Below are positions 35,326 to 47,675 of a stretch of 64,000 bases of DNA, piece by piece. Source of the stretch: Maylandia zebra. Taxonomy: Eukaryota; Chordata; Actinopteri; Cichliformes; Cichlidae. The notes beneath the pieces were generated by a model. That model was given only the letters and a program-made list of their open reading frames with translations, had not been told where the DNA came from and made no database searches. Within the stretch, counting starts at the first letter, position 1, and each line of letters starts with the position of its first letter. The translations under genes and the position numbers were made by a program. Where the stretch lies: positions 26,771,047 to 26,835,046 of the forward strand of contig NC_135179.1 of the NCBI RefSeq assembly GCF_041146795.1. The letters run 5' to 3'.

Positions 35326-38300
35326 TATTTTCATTATTGCTTAGTTTGACGATCAAGGCTATTCACTGCTTGTCCCTTCTCTACAGAGATTACCTGAATC
35401 TTTTATCACATTATGTTCTGTATATAATGATTTTTAATTTAAGAAGCTTTTTTTTTTTAAATTGTTCATCTCTTGCAGGTTTTTTCCCAATGCATTTCCT
35501 GTCCTAGCATTTCTAAAATGATGGCACAATTTTTTTTTCAGATAAGTAAATTAATAAATGCATTTTACACTTTAACCTTATGTTATCTAGATAAATATGG
35601 GATTTTAAATGATCTAGAAATCAATTTGCTTTCCATTTTCAGCTATTATGCACACAGACTGTATATAAAAGATGGACAAATCTTTGGGGTCTAAAAAGTG
35701 TAGCTAATGCAAAACAGGCAAAAAGCATGACGTTTACAGAAAATTTCCCTTTTCCTCACTTTATTTATGACATCGATAATAATAATTTCTATCATGTCAG
35801 TGGTAAGTGACTGACTTCACATAACAATAAGTGACGTCAAGGTGGCCACATCAAGCTTTTAGATACCGTCTATAATTACAAAGCGCCCGCTACTTTCATA
35901 AACCAATGCTATTCTAAATGCAACTCCAGTTTTTGCTTTGCATTTCTGAAAGTAACCCCTCATGATGACATTATTATGATCTCAAAGCTATGCTAAATTA
36001 CAGCATTTACTGGGAAATTGGGTTTGAAAGAAACTGGTATTAGTGAGAAGGGAAGCTAAAGTGAACAGCTGATTTATGTTTTTGAAATGTAGGGTCAGCT
36101 TTTGGTTTTGGAGCCAGATATGTATGTGGCCATTTGTCCTCTAGGAGCTTTCTGCTTGGCTACTTACAGCCAACCACAGCTGCCTATTTTCTCCTCCATC
36201 AAATATCCCTGGTCTGGTTCTTATGGTAAATAGGAGCTCTGTGTGGGACAAGAGGCCACACTTCGTGTGACTTCCTCCTCTGCGGGTAACAGCCTATCGT
36301 CATCTGTCCGTCATCATTAATTTCTTGTAAAAACACCAAAGACAGGACCCGGGAGGGGGTCGTAGAGAAGCGGGTTAGCTTCCCTTTGAGTGCTGCTTCA
36401 CCTTTCACCTTGCACAGGGAGGAAAAGATAAACACAAGGGGGGAGACAAGTAAGCTTCAGTGACTTTTAATGACAGAGCCGGTTTGGGTTAGAATAGCAA
36501 CTCTGTAATCCTGCAGAGACTAGATAAGATTAGGCCTCATCAAGCAAGTAGGAAGAAATGGCAGCTTATCGTGTTCTGTTTTCCTCTGCATTTGTCTGTA
36601 TGTATTTGCACAGATTTGTGTTTTGTGCATGAGGTGGATTTAGATATACACACTGTGCACAAACATCAGAGGTCATGTGGTTCATCACTTCCTGAAGGAT
36701 GCAGTCGTTTGTAACAACAGCTCTACTTGGAGCAGCACTCGGTAAATGAGCAAAAGCATGTCTTCACCAATTTTCATATCAGAGGTCTTGATCAAACTTG
36801 TCGTCAAAATGAATTTTCACATAATCCTCACCCCATTCCATTCACACAGTAATCTGCAAAAACAAAACACCTCCACATTCATTAAAAACTATTCACTGGT
36901 TATTTTCCATGGGCTTCTTGTCAGTCTCTTCAATTAAGCCAATAAAAACAACGACTGACAACAGTTGCGAGGATGGAGGCAGGCAAGGCTGTTTTTAGTT
37001 GGCGTGGATTTGAAAAGCGCAGTCATGCGGCTGAACACGTAATAAGCTTCCCATTCTTCCCAAAGAAACACCAACAGTTCAGTCGGACTCCGCAAACCCT
37101 TGAAAAGGTTTCCACCACCAGTAACACAAAAAATCCGACATGGACGCCGATTCAGAATTCAGGGGGAAAATGCCCTTTCAGTGTGAGAATGGAGAAGAGA
37201 CGCCTTCACGGGCTGCTGATTACACTTTGGCAAGGGCCTCCTTAGAACTTGGCCAGACAAGAAAAGACCGTACAGATAGAAGTACCTCAATGAGCGCTCA
37301 GTTAATCCGCAAGGTCATTAGGATACTTGAAGCACTCATTAGCATCATTCTCATGCTTTTACATGGAAAGCTGGTGCTTTTTTTTTCACCGTCAGTTAAG
37401 AGAAGATAAACATGGGATTTGTGGACTTCTGGGAATTATTGGGGTGAGAGTTGGGGGGGAAGGTTATTGTGGGACAGTTTGACATTTGGAGTCACTGAGG
37501 TCGCTCTGTTGTAATGAGGCGCTCGCGGGCGGACCAAAGTAAAGGGTTTGCCCTGGCGCTCAACTCTCCCTGTCTCATCGCCAAGCCAGATGACAGTTTC
37601 GTTTGGTGTAGGAGTAGTTAGACCAATCACACGGCGGCGGGCCGATTCATCTCTAATGGAAAGTAATTAACAAGACAGGGCCATACAGACAATCCTAATG
37701 TGTGTTTTTTCTGTGTTTCTGTTAGTGTGTGTATCTGCACTTCTTGAACTTACTTTTATTTCCTCTACTAAAATCTTGCACCAACTTAGCAATAGAGAGA
37801 GTAAAGAATAGAGCTCAACAGTGATGCTGAAAAATGCCATTTATATTCTCCATGGAAACTGTAAAATCTAAAGTAGATTTACTATGTGTGACACTGTGAG
37901 TTTCGTACTCCATTAGAAACCACAAGTCTTTATGACATCAGACTTTTTTAAAAAAAAAGGGCATTGTATTTGCGAAGTCGTGGAAAAAATCCTATCCATC
38001 CTGATTTGAAACAATGATGTCGTTGATTTGCAGAGGCTGCTGTAAAGTGTGTGAAACTTCAGGAAAAAACAAAGCATTGTACCATATTGCTAACTGGACT
38101 GTACTGCTATTAGTTACAATACACACTCTTCTTTATTTTCCTTTATTTTTTTATTTTTTTTTAACTAAGTCCAATCCTGTTGTGTCATGACAACTTGTAG
38201 CTGGTTGGCTCTTTATGTAAGGATTTCTAAAATATAAAAAGTAAATAATAAATATGAAAATAAATGTGGAAATTCACTTGTGGAAATGGAGTGTTCACAG

Positions 38301-40000
38301 TTTTGTCCTATGGAGGCTAATGTCAGCTAAATGCTAAATGCTTAGCATAGTAGAAGATTATAACTATTTTGGGAATTTATTGTTACTGTTGTTAGACATA
38401 TTAACCTGGTAATAACTTAAATCAAAATCTTTATATTTACTTTTGGCTATTTGGAAGAATTAAAATAAAGTGATTGTGCCTTTAGCTGTTAGCATGATCA
38501 TATAGCTTATTTAGTAAAACATGCTAACATCTGCTCCTTAGAGGAATCTGTAAATATAGTTTTTATGTTTTAGATTATACTTTTGGTCTCTTTGGGGCTG
38601 TAGAGTAATGTGTAAAAGCAACTTTAATGATGTAATTGAATAATGCCATTAACAACAGTGCTAAACAAAAGCAGTTAGCGCAATACTGACCTTAATTTTG
38701 AGCATTTTTTCAATCCCTCATATATATTCATTTTCCTTTTTCTTTTTCCTCTGGGCTGGTCTTTACCAACTCCTTGGAGGAAATATCTAGCAGTAAGATG
38801 TTTCATTATGTTCATGATATAGCTGCTTACTATGCCTCAGCATATATACAGTTCCTAAGAGCGTTTTCACTTATATTAGCGGCTTGCTATTCAAAGGTTT
38901 GTAAAAGTGCTAAGACTGAATCAAAATGGTAACAGGAAGTTATACTGCAAGAACAATGATGTTAAAATGCTTTATGCAGCTTAAGTCATTTTACATGAAT
39001 ACTTTACAAAGTATTCACCTGATCCACTGTCTACACAAAAATATTGACTTGTGCAGCTTTTAAATAACTTTGCATACAGCTCTGAGCAAACAGTTTTGTT
39101 CTTTTGAAGCTGTTTTCTTGCTGCACTGAAAACTCAGAACAAAGTGCTGACTCAGGTAGAGTTTCTGTGGGGTTATTTTCAAGTCCACTTCCAAGAACTG
39201 CATTGTGTTCTAGTCCTTGTAGATGCCAAAGCCCCTATTGTGTTATAAATCACAGAAAACTGGCCAGTGACACAATGAATTACTGCCTTTTGAATTACTT
39301 TCAGGGTTTAATAATCAGCATAACTAATCCATCTGTTCATTTTTATGAGAATATCTCAAAGATAACATTTATCTTCATACCTTAAATCTGATGATGTTTT
39401 AATTCAAGCATGACTTGTAAACTCTCATGGGCATGCCAAGATTGGAATAAAATATCTTTATATATTTACCAAGCCTCAGTTATATATTTACCAGCTTAGC
39501 AGCTCTTTTCTGTGCCTATCCATGACAGGCAGATGGAGGGAGACCTGTGTTTAGTGAAGCTGTCAGCAGCTTTCCCTTCAGTTGTCACCCCTGTGATGAA
39601 GCACATGTGCGTGACTGCACGGCACCTTTAGAATAGCCTTGGGCAGTCCCCTCTATTCACAGCACTGATTCACAGAACATGATAAGGCCCACAAGTGCTC
39701 TAAAAGGCATTCTTTTCGTCCAAGGTCGTGCATTGCTCCACAAATAACAGACATAAATCAGTGTAATGGCCTAGTTTATTAATTATTTGTGTTTGCAGGT
39801 TATGCAATTTCCTGGTATGTCTTACCTTGATTTTCCTTGCACAAAACTATGCTCTGAATGTGAAAAATGTTGCTGGAAGTAGAACTGTGCTGTGCTGTGC
39901 TAGGCTGGAACTTTACAGTGCAACTGTACCTTTACCGTCTAAGCAAATCATCACCTGCACACACCTTTGTGAGCTCCTCCCCGAGCTCCATGCTCACTCA
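35326..40000. other. Intergenic desert upstream of cyp1b1
   Basis: No gene is supported. A segment of higher GC at about 36960-37680 contains homeodomain-type TAATTA and CCAAT-like words and overlaps two unrelated open frames. It reads more like non-coding regulatory sequence than an exon. The rest is AT-rich without landmarks. Confidence 0.45.
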
Positions 40001-40007
40001 CACGCGA
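40001..40007 (-). promoter_or_regulatory. Candidate XRE (AhR/ARNT site), distal
   Basis: The minus strand reads TCGCGTG and continues TGA, fitting the TNGCGTG core. It is ~3.7 kb before the cyp1b1 start codon. A heptamer alone is weak evidence. Confidence 0.3.
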
Positions 40008-41255
40008 TGAGCAATTGAGCTGTCAGTCAAACAGGAAGGGAAACTGGTATCAGAGCTGCTAGCAAGGAGAAGCTTCAATGAAACGCTTGCAGAGTTGTGT
40101 AGGCCTGTATTTCCTTTTGCAGCTTTGAAAGGATTAACTTAAATGCCATGCACTGGTAAATTTCAGGTTTAAGGACTTTGTAACTCAGAGTTTATACAAT
40201 ATATTTGAAAATGCAGTGATACTAATAAAGATTAAAGGTTGCTTACTAAAAATATAGACTTCAAATACTGGCAACATGATGTGTTAATGAGATAGATCAT
40301 TGATGAATAACTTTTTTTTAGACAAATAAAGATTATAAAGGATGTTTCTTGATATATACTGTAATTGAAAGGCATGTTGAGTGACTGACTTGGACACTTA
40401 GGAATATTTGATTTCTTTTGCTTAAGAAGAACTTGGCTTGTTTTTCAATATGTTTGAACTCATTGTCATTGCATTGTGAAGCAGTCTCAAGAGTTTTTAT
40501 TTTAGGATTTGACTAAAAATGTAGCGCTAAACACTACAGGATTATTCTGTACATTTTCACCTTGCTTTTTTTTTTTAAGATGTTTAGCCTGGCTTTTTAG
40601 TTTGGTTTGAATCTTAAAGTAAACAAATAAACTGTCTGTATTTAGATTCATGACGGCAACTTTACGCTTAAACTGTTGATTTGGCCTCCTAAAGTTCCTA
40701 CTGTCTCTGTAATAGGTCCTTCTGTCTTTTTTTAAAAAAAATCTCCAATAGGCTTTGATTTAGTAATGTTGGTAAATTCCCTTCACTTGAAGCTGAAACC
40801 GTCACTCTTCAAAAAGGGATTCGACTCTAATATAGGCTTCAGAAGAAGGAAGTGGTAACTATGATACCCCATTTAATCCCATTTGCCTCAATCTTTCGTG
40901 GCAGAAAGAAGCGGTAACATTTTTTATCATTTTGTATACTAACAGCAACAGGAAATACCTACAAGAGCAGATAAATGAGTCCACATTTCCTCTCACCATT
41001 CAGTGGTACAGAGTTAAACCTATAACCTGCTGAGTAAAAGAAGTCAGCAGTTCCAGTTTTTTGTATTAACTGTGCGTTTTAAAGGGTATATTGTGTTTAG
41101 AATGATTATGATGAGGTCACGTTTGGGATTATTTACACTCTGGAATAAAAGGCGGATGGACGTGCTTGGTCTAACAGCCGGGTCCTGCCAGCCAAGGAGA
41201 GGGGCCAGGCACTTCACTGACTTGTCCCCACCCTCGTGTATCGGTTCCTTATTGG

Positions 41256-41336
41256 AATAAAAGAAGATCACACACTGTCACCTTATGAGAAGTTTTTCAA
41301 GCAGCAGCAACAGCAGCAGTGGAGGGTCTCGTCTCA
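41256..41336 (+). promoter_or_regulatory. Possible cyp1b1 core promoter and non-coding exon 1
   Basis: Mammalian CYP1B1 has a non-coding first exon. Here a TATA-like aataaaag (41256-41263), preceded by attgg (an inverted CCAAT), is followed ~75 bp later by a strong donor, TCTCA|GTAAGT, at 41337. An intron from there to the acceptor at 43689-43691 would be ~2.35 kb. No transcript evidence is available, so this is a guess from signals and position. Confidence 0.3.
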
Positions 41337-41626
41337 GTAAGTCTCTACGCCCTTTACATTCATTTCATCTGAATACATTAACATTACATTAACAACCTGC
41401 TTTTACACACTTTATTTATAATGAGAAAATGTGTGTTTTAATTAAAACACACCATATGGACTAAAGTGATTGAAATACTTTTTAAAAAGGTCGTCAGACC
41501 CTTTTCTAGATATCATGTTAGGCCACAGACAAAGTATACGCTTAATTAACGCAGAATTTTCAAGGAAATTTGAAGTGTTATTGACCCGTAATTTTCTATC
41601 CTAATGAAATTTGTATAAATGTGGTT

Positions 41627-41633
41627 TTGCGTG
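41627..41633 (+). promoter_or_regulatory. Candidate XRE (AhR/ARNT site)
   Basis: TTGCGTG matches the TNGCGTG core ~2.1 kb upstream of the cyp1b1 start codon. In other vertebrates AhR induces cyp1b1 through such sites. Confidence 0.35.
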
Positions 41634-42575
41634 TACTTCTATAACATAGTTTAGACATGTAAATATATACGAAAAGTATTGTAAAATCCTTTTTCTGGTC
41701 CTTAATAATTTGGATTACATTTCGTCAAAGGAAAAAAGGGGGAAAGAGATGGAGTTAAACTGGCCGTATTTGATGGAGTTGGATATTTCTGAATTTAATT
41801 TGAAGATACAACAAACAGTTCAAATTTGCGCCTGCAGCTTCTCTGTGAAAGTTTTGGGTCACGGGACACGAGCCATCGTCTGAGCCGCTGTCCGCGGTGC
41901 TGAAGCGGGTTTCCCGAATCACATCATTTCAAAACCAGACCAGATGTTAGCAGGAAGGCTCGAGCGGGGCTCTGACACTTGAACAATACTTGCAGATTCA
42001 AGAAAACTGAAACAGATTGAAACTAAATCTACACAGAATTTAATAGAAGAGCTATAAAATCAACCCGAACTCCGGATTCTATTTTTTAGATTAAATCTTA
42101 GAGGGGAACAAATATTTCTGTCATTTAAGACTTGACCAGAATCAGCTAAATATCTGGACAGTAGATCTAAAGTTCCCGTTCGTCCACACGTGTTTGTCAT
42201 TTGAAGATCTGAGAGAGAAACGAGGGTGTATAACCTGCCGCTAGAGCAGCTCCGATGCCCGGCATGGCTGTTAATTGGGGGGAATTAATGAGTCACAACA
42301 CGGGGTTCGCCTCCTCCTGGTGGCTCGAACGAAAAGCGCACCCTCACACCGTCACCCTCGAGCATCAAGAGAAGTACTCCGCCAACACACCGAGCCCTGC
42401 GCCACGGACATGTGAGCCGGGAGTTTGTAGAAACAAGAATTTGTATTCTCAAAGCCGAAACACCAAAACGAGTAAAGGAGCAGCAAACATGGATTCTAGA
42501 TCCCTTTAGCATTTTAAAGCGTCCCCATCACCCCGACTGCGTTTCTACATTTGCAACATACAGGCTGTTTGATCA

Positions 42576-42582
42576 CACGCGA
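42576..42582 (-). promoter_or_regulatory. Candidate XRE (AhR/ARNT site), proximal
   Basis: The minus strand reads TCGCGTG and continues TGA. The same ten bases, TCGCGTGTGA, occur at the 40001 site. It is ~1.1 kb upstream of the start codon. Confidence 0.4.
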
Positions 42583-42885
42583 CCAGTTTCCAAAACTAAA
42601 TATATTATATCATTTGATTTGATCAATATATTTATATAATATATATTAATGTATATATATTTTAAATACAATATAAAATATTTTTTTAAAACTATGTTTT
42701 CATAAAAAAGTAAAGCAGTTAACAGTTAGCGGGTCCGGACTATATAAATTATTTGAAAAGATTGAGGCTGTGTCGGGTGTTACATAATTCCCTCAGGCAG
42801 ACTCGCACGTCGTTACAAGCACTTTGACTTGAAGCCATATTATTTAATACCGCATAGAAAGACTACTTATTCTACTTATTCCTTG

Positions 42886-42912
42886 TATTATTATTATTAT
42901 TATTATTATTAT

Positions 42913-42981
<69 letters not shown>
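42886..42981. repeat. Compound microsatellite (ATT)n(ACT)n(AAT)n
   Basis: Three trinucleotide blocks in a row. The outer ATT and AAT blocks are complementary, so one strand could fold back with the ACT block as the loop. It lies ~0.8 kb before the cyp1b1 coding start. Confidence 0.95.
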
Positions 42982-43692
42982 GATGGCAAACTATATTTAG
43001 GACTTGCAACTGGCAGTCCTGCTTTTATATTTTCTTAGAAGAATATCCAGTCATATAATTAACGTATTGTTTAGGTCCCGTTGCCTGGGCGTGAGCTATC
43101 ATAAGAAAGAGAGTAAAAGAAAAAGAGTCAGTGAGAGAGAGAGATGTGTTGGTGGTGGGGGTGACACCCTTTTGCAACAAACCTGCCCACTGTAACAAAG
43201 CCGTGATGTTGCGCTGTGTGGGGATAAATTACTTCGCCTGATGTTGTGGGGCTTCAAAGCATGAGCAGGCTGCGGACAGAGAGGACGGATCTCCCACACA
43301 AGCTGCTGCACTGCCTGTGGATGCACAGTAGGCTGCTCACAGTCTGTTACTTTAAATCAGGCTGTGTGTGAGAGATACGCGCTAACCGGACTCTCTTTTT
43401 TTTGGAATGATTATTTTATTTGTCGAGGTTCTAGTGCTGTCCTTCGGCTCACAGAGAAACGTGTTTGATTATTATTATTTTTTTATTTTAAAGAATATAT
43501 TTTTTTTATTTTTTGGATCAGGCGCATTCAATATTTTGGAAAAATTCTAAAATATAATATTTTGCCATGAGGGAAAATACTAGGTATTTAATTATGCATT
43601 TTTTTCTACCCCATTTAATTGGGGTATCATATTTCAAGCCTTTAATCTGCAAACATATGCATTTAACAATGATTTTATGTCTTGCCTGCAGC

Positions 43693-45912
43693 ATGTCTAT
43701 CATGGATGTGACAGTGGAGGGAGTGAGCCCAGCAACTCCGAGGGCTCTGTTAGTGACATGCATGACTCTGCTGGTGTCCCTGCACCTGTTTCGGTGGCTG
43801 TGTCGGCAGCGGTCCCATTCCTGGCCGCCCGGCCCCCTCGCCTGGCCGGTCATCGGGAACGCACCGCAGCTTGGTAACGCACCGCACTTGTATTTTACGC
43901 GCATGGTGAAAAAATACGGCGACGTCTTCCAGATCAAGCTCGGCAGTCGGACGGTGGTGGTGCTGAACGGGGGGTCAATCAAACAGGCGCTGGTCAAGCA
44001 GGGCTCCCACTTCTCCGGCAGACCGGACTTCACCTCCTTCCAGTACATCTCCAATGGGAACAGCATGGCGTTTGGCAACTCCACGGGCTGGTGGAAGATG
44101 CACCGCAAAGTGGCCCAGTCCACAGTCCGGATGTTTTCCACAGGAAACCCCCAAACTAAGAAGACATTTGAAAATCACGTGCTCAGCGAGGGCAAAGAGC
44201 TGCTGCGGCTGTTTCTGAGGAAAACGAAGGAGGACAAATACTTCCAGCCCCTGACCTACGTCGTGGTGTCCACTGCCAATATAATGAGCGCGGTTTGCTT
44301 TGGGAAGAGGTACTCCCATGAAGATGAGGAGTTTCAGCAGGTGGTGGGCAGGAACGACCAGTTCACCAAGACTGTAGGCGCAGGGAGCATAGTGGACGTT
44401 ATGCCCTGGCTGCAGTACTTCCCCAACCCCATCAAAACCATCTTTGAAAATTTTAAGAAGCTCAACCTGGAGTTTAGTGAATTCATTCGAGATAAAGTTG
44501 TGGAGCACAGAAAAACAATCGATTCAAGCACCATCAGAGACATGACTGATGCCTTTATAGTGACGCTGGACCAAATACGAGATAAGATGGGACTTTCTGA
44601 GAAAGACTATGTGTCCTCCACAGTCGGGGATGTGTTTGGAGCAAGTCAAGACACACTGTCGACTGCCCTACAGTGGATCATCCTCATTCTCGTCAAGTAA
44701 GATTTTTTTTAATCATTTTAAAAAATGACTTTATAGAAGGAGTTATTTATATGGATAAATAACTGCATGATAAATGACAGTTTATCTTCAACTTGTTGCT
44801 AAGGCTCTGCAGAATTGATGAAGTTTAGCTGCATTTGAGTTATGTAACAGCCCACTGGAGGTGTGTGTGTGTATGTGTGTGTACGTGTACTGGCAGTAAT
44901 AAGCTGAAACTTCACACCACAATGAAAGAGAACAAAATGCCCAGTCAGCGTTTTAAAATCTTTAGTGCCATTTAATCTGTCCTGTGCCTGATACCTTTAT
45001 CAGTGGATGGATTACAGAGCCACTATTTTTTTTCTGCTTGAGTTGTGGCAAGGACTACTCGTGTCTATGGACTATCTAACATGATCCATTTAAGCTGTTA
45101 ACATCCTACAGGTCACCAGTCATGCATCTAGGTGTAGGCAGTTAAATTAAACCTCATTTTATTTGGAGGTGGGGGCAGGTGGGGGGGGGGGGGGGGGGGG
45201 GTTAACGGCAGAAACCATTTTCTAACGAAAAAGATTCTTCATTCCACTTTGTTCACCAGCAAGAGTGTTTAACTTCTATCCTGGCAGTAGTCACCTTAAA
45301 TGTGTGTTCACCTGTGATTGCAGGTATCCAGAGATACAGGTGCGTCTCCAGCAGGAGGTGGACAAAGTGGTGGACCGGAGCCGTGTCCCTGCTATCGAGG
45401 ACCAGCAGCAGCTGCCTTATGTCATGTCCTTCATCTACGAGGTGATGCGCTTCACAAGTTTCGTCCCTCTCACCATCCCCCACTCCACCACCACAGACAC
45501 ATCCATCATGGGCTACACCATACCAAAGAACACAGTCATCTTCATCAACCAGTGGTCCGTCAACCATGACCCAAGCAATTGGTCCCAACCAGATATCTTT
45601 GACCCAGAGCGCTTCCTGGACCACAGCGGAATGCTGAATAAAGACTTGACCAGCAACGTGCTCCTCTTCTCCCTGGGCAAGCGGCGGTGCATCGGCGAGG
45701 AGCTGTCCAAGATGCAGCTGTTCCTGCTCACAGCTCTCATAGCGCACCAGTGCAACATCACAGCCGACCCTGCAGTGCCGGTGAAACTGGGCTACAGCTA
45801 TGGCCTGACTCTGAAGCCTCACCCTTTCTCTGTAGCCGTGTCTGTGCGCGATGATATGAAGTTGCTGGAAGCAGCTACCAGTCAGCCCTCATCAGACTCA
45901 CAAACAAAATAA
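43693..45912 (+). CDS. cyp1b1: Cytochrome P450 1B1, two coding exons
   Basis: This ER-membrane haem monooxygenase oxidises polycyclic aromatics, oestrogens and retinoids; its orthologue matters in eye development. Coding exons 43693-44696 and 45324-45912 join in frame to 530 aa (human 543), splitting codon 335. Seen in order: hydrophobic N-terminal anchor ~17-36; proline-rich hinge PPGPLAWPVIGN 45-56; I-helix oxygen-activation motif GASQDT 316-321; K-helix ExxR Glu374/Arg377 in YEVMRF; NQWSVNHDP 410-418; and haem loop FSLGKRRCIG 450-459 with ligand Cys457. The GASQDTLSTALQW and GKRRCIGEELSKMQLF blocks are specific to CYP1B1 among CYP1 enzymes. The acceptor TGCCTGCAG lies 1 nt before the ATG, so an upstream non-coding exon is expected, as in mammals. 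The intron (44697-45323) contains a 21-base G run. Confidence 0.97.
44697..45323 (+). other. cyp1b1 coding intron
   Basis: Donor CAA|GTAAGA and acceptor GATTGCAG|GTATCC, inserted within codon 335. It contains a uniform G run at 45181-45201 and an upstream broken G tract. Confidence 0.9.
45181..45201 (+). repeat. (G)21 homopolymer
   Basis: Twenty-one consecutive G bases preceded by ggaggtgggggcaggt, all in the transcribed strand of the cyp1b1 intron. Exact length may be affected by sequencing error. Confidence 0.9.
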
Positions 45913-47675
45913 TAAATTAGATTCAAACTATAAGGTGCTAAAAGACATGAAGGCAGAGGAAAACGTAGAAACTTTTGTTTGAGGCTGAGCACCATATTTA
46001 ATGTCTGGAAATCTCAGGCCACTGCTTTTGCTTTTTGATCTCATATACACTGTTTCATGTACCAGAGTCGAGACTGATTTAACAGCCTTTGATTACTGAC
46101 TTATTCTAATCAGGGCCAGAAAGAAATAGCCTTGGTATCCAAATCAAAGAAGATGTACATCTTGTAGACGCCATCTCACCTGGATCAATCTCACATCTAA
46201 CTTCAAAAACAGTCTCACATGCCAGCCAGCAATTAGGCACACTCCTTTGATTCATCAGATTAGAGGACTGCAGCACATCGCCAGCTGTGAACGGGACTTT
46301 CAAAGCAAGTCACACTGTGGTTACCTGAGTTCCAATTTACTGAAAAGCAGAAAGTTAAAGCTGTCAGTTAATTTGTTTTATTGTTGTTGTTTTTTTGCTG
46401 TTCTTTTGTGACGTCAGTTAAAAGAAAACAAAAAACAAACAAACAAAAAAACAACAAAAAACAAAATATGATTTTCAGGAAGCTCTTAAATTCTCTTTCT
46501 CTCTGTATTCTTTGTCTTTGTGTTTATTTTCCTAATTAGGGCTCCAAACCCTTTCCAGTGCAATATCGAACTTGTAAAAGCAAAAATACGTGACATTTGA
46601 AGGTAAGCACTAAAGATTGGAGTTAATCCATTTTTGTGTGACGAAACAGAAAGTGCCAAGGTCAGACATCTTGCCAATAAATAAGCTAATAGCGGAGCCT
46701 AAAGCTTCATATCTGCTAACATTAAATACCTGACTAACACGCAGTTGTTGTTGTTTTAATATAAGGTATATATGTGTAGATACTCAGGAATAAGGCTGAT
46801 AAAAGCCAAATAGTACCTTTTAAGTGCTAATGTGATACATCTATATTCTGAAACCTGTTGTAGATGCTGTTTTAAAGAACGAGGCAGAGGAAAACAAGGA
46901 GTACCCCGAGCAGACATGCTGAAGGGAACACTTGTCTCTTGTTGCTGCCCAGTTCATGTATGAGAAAGTTAATAAAGCTAATATTCGATCAGTGTTGAAT
47001 TAGGGATTTGCTTCTCCTTTTGTTTAAATTTCAGTAATGAACCGAACCAGTTATGTCCTCTTTTGATTTCCACACTCATGTTGCCAGTAAAATTTCTTTT
47101 ACCTTTTACTTTTTTTTAAATCCTATTTTTCTGTTACAGAAATGCTGATGAAATTGGCTTTGAGACAATACAAGTACTTTGTTAATTTTGTTTATAGACT
47201 CATCTAATTGCTGTGTGAGCACTGGAGACTAATAGACTGACTGTAAAGTCTTGGATTTGAGCATTTGTTGGCTTGCTGCTGATGCATTTGAATGAAATTC
47301 TGGCTAAAAAACCAACCGATTTTAGGTGTTAATGCATTTACAGCAGGCGGAAAAGCCCGATGTCTGTGGACTTGTTCCACTGATGCTGTAATTCGCTTGA
47401 TGAGATCAGAAAAAGTTGTATTGAAGATTAAAGCCGAAAGCATGACGAAAGTCAAGAAATACCTCAAATCCAACAATTTACATTACCTTTACCTCAAATG
47501 CGTTTTTTAATAGAAATATATACATTTGTGTAGATTTTTGGCACAAACAAGACATTTAACTCTGCTTAATGTAACAATACAGTGCTTTATGCTTCTGAGT
47601 ACACAATGCTGCAGCTGTGATGTTATCTTGAGTGTTTCTTTAGTCTGTAATGAGATTGTACAGTTGTATAATAAA
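45913..47675 (+). promoter_or_regulatory. Probable cyp1b1 3' UTR and polyadenylation signals
   Basis: AATAAA occurs at 46971-46976 and 47670-47675. The second is followed by a T/G-rich stretch (ttctttttgtttttcacatttg) typical of a downstream element. A 3' UTR near 1.8 kb would fit the long 3' UTR of CYP1B1 in other vertebrates. No coding frame of interest lies here. Confidence 0.5.

Noticed and set aside
36973-37409. Two overlapping frames in the GC-richer island near 37 kb
   Set aside because: Different frames of the same bases, no recognised domain and no convincing splice signals. Non-coding regulatory sequence is a better guess.
42886-42981. CRISPR-like or other spaced array
   Set aside because: It is a plain trinucleotide microsatellite. 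No spaced repeats were seen anywhere, and the DNA is animal.
43518-44508. Long minus-strand frames opposite cyp1b1 exon 2
   Set aside because: They are mirror frames of a GC-richer coding exon; the plus-strand P450 fully explains the sequence.
45253-45822. 189-codon minus-strand frame opposite cyp1b1 exon 3
   Set aside because: Same reason: an antisense shadow with no family resemblance.
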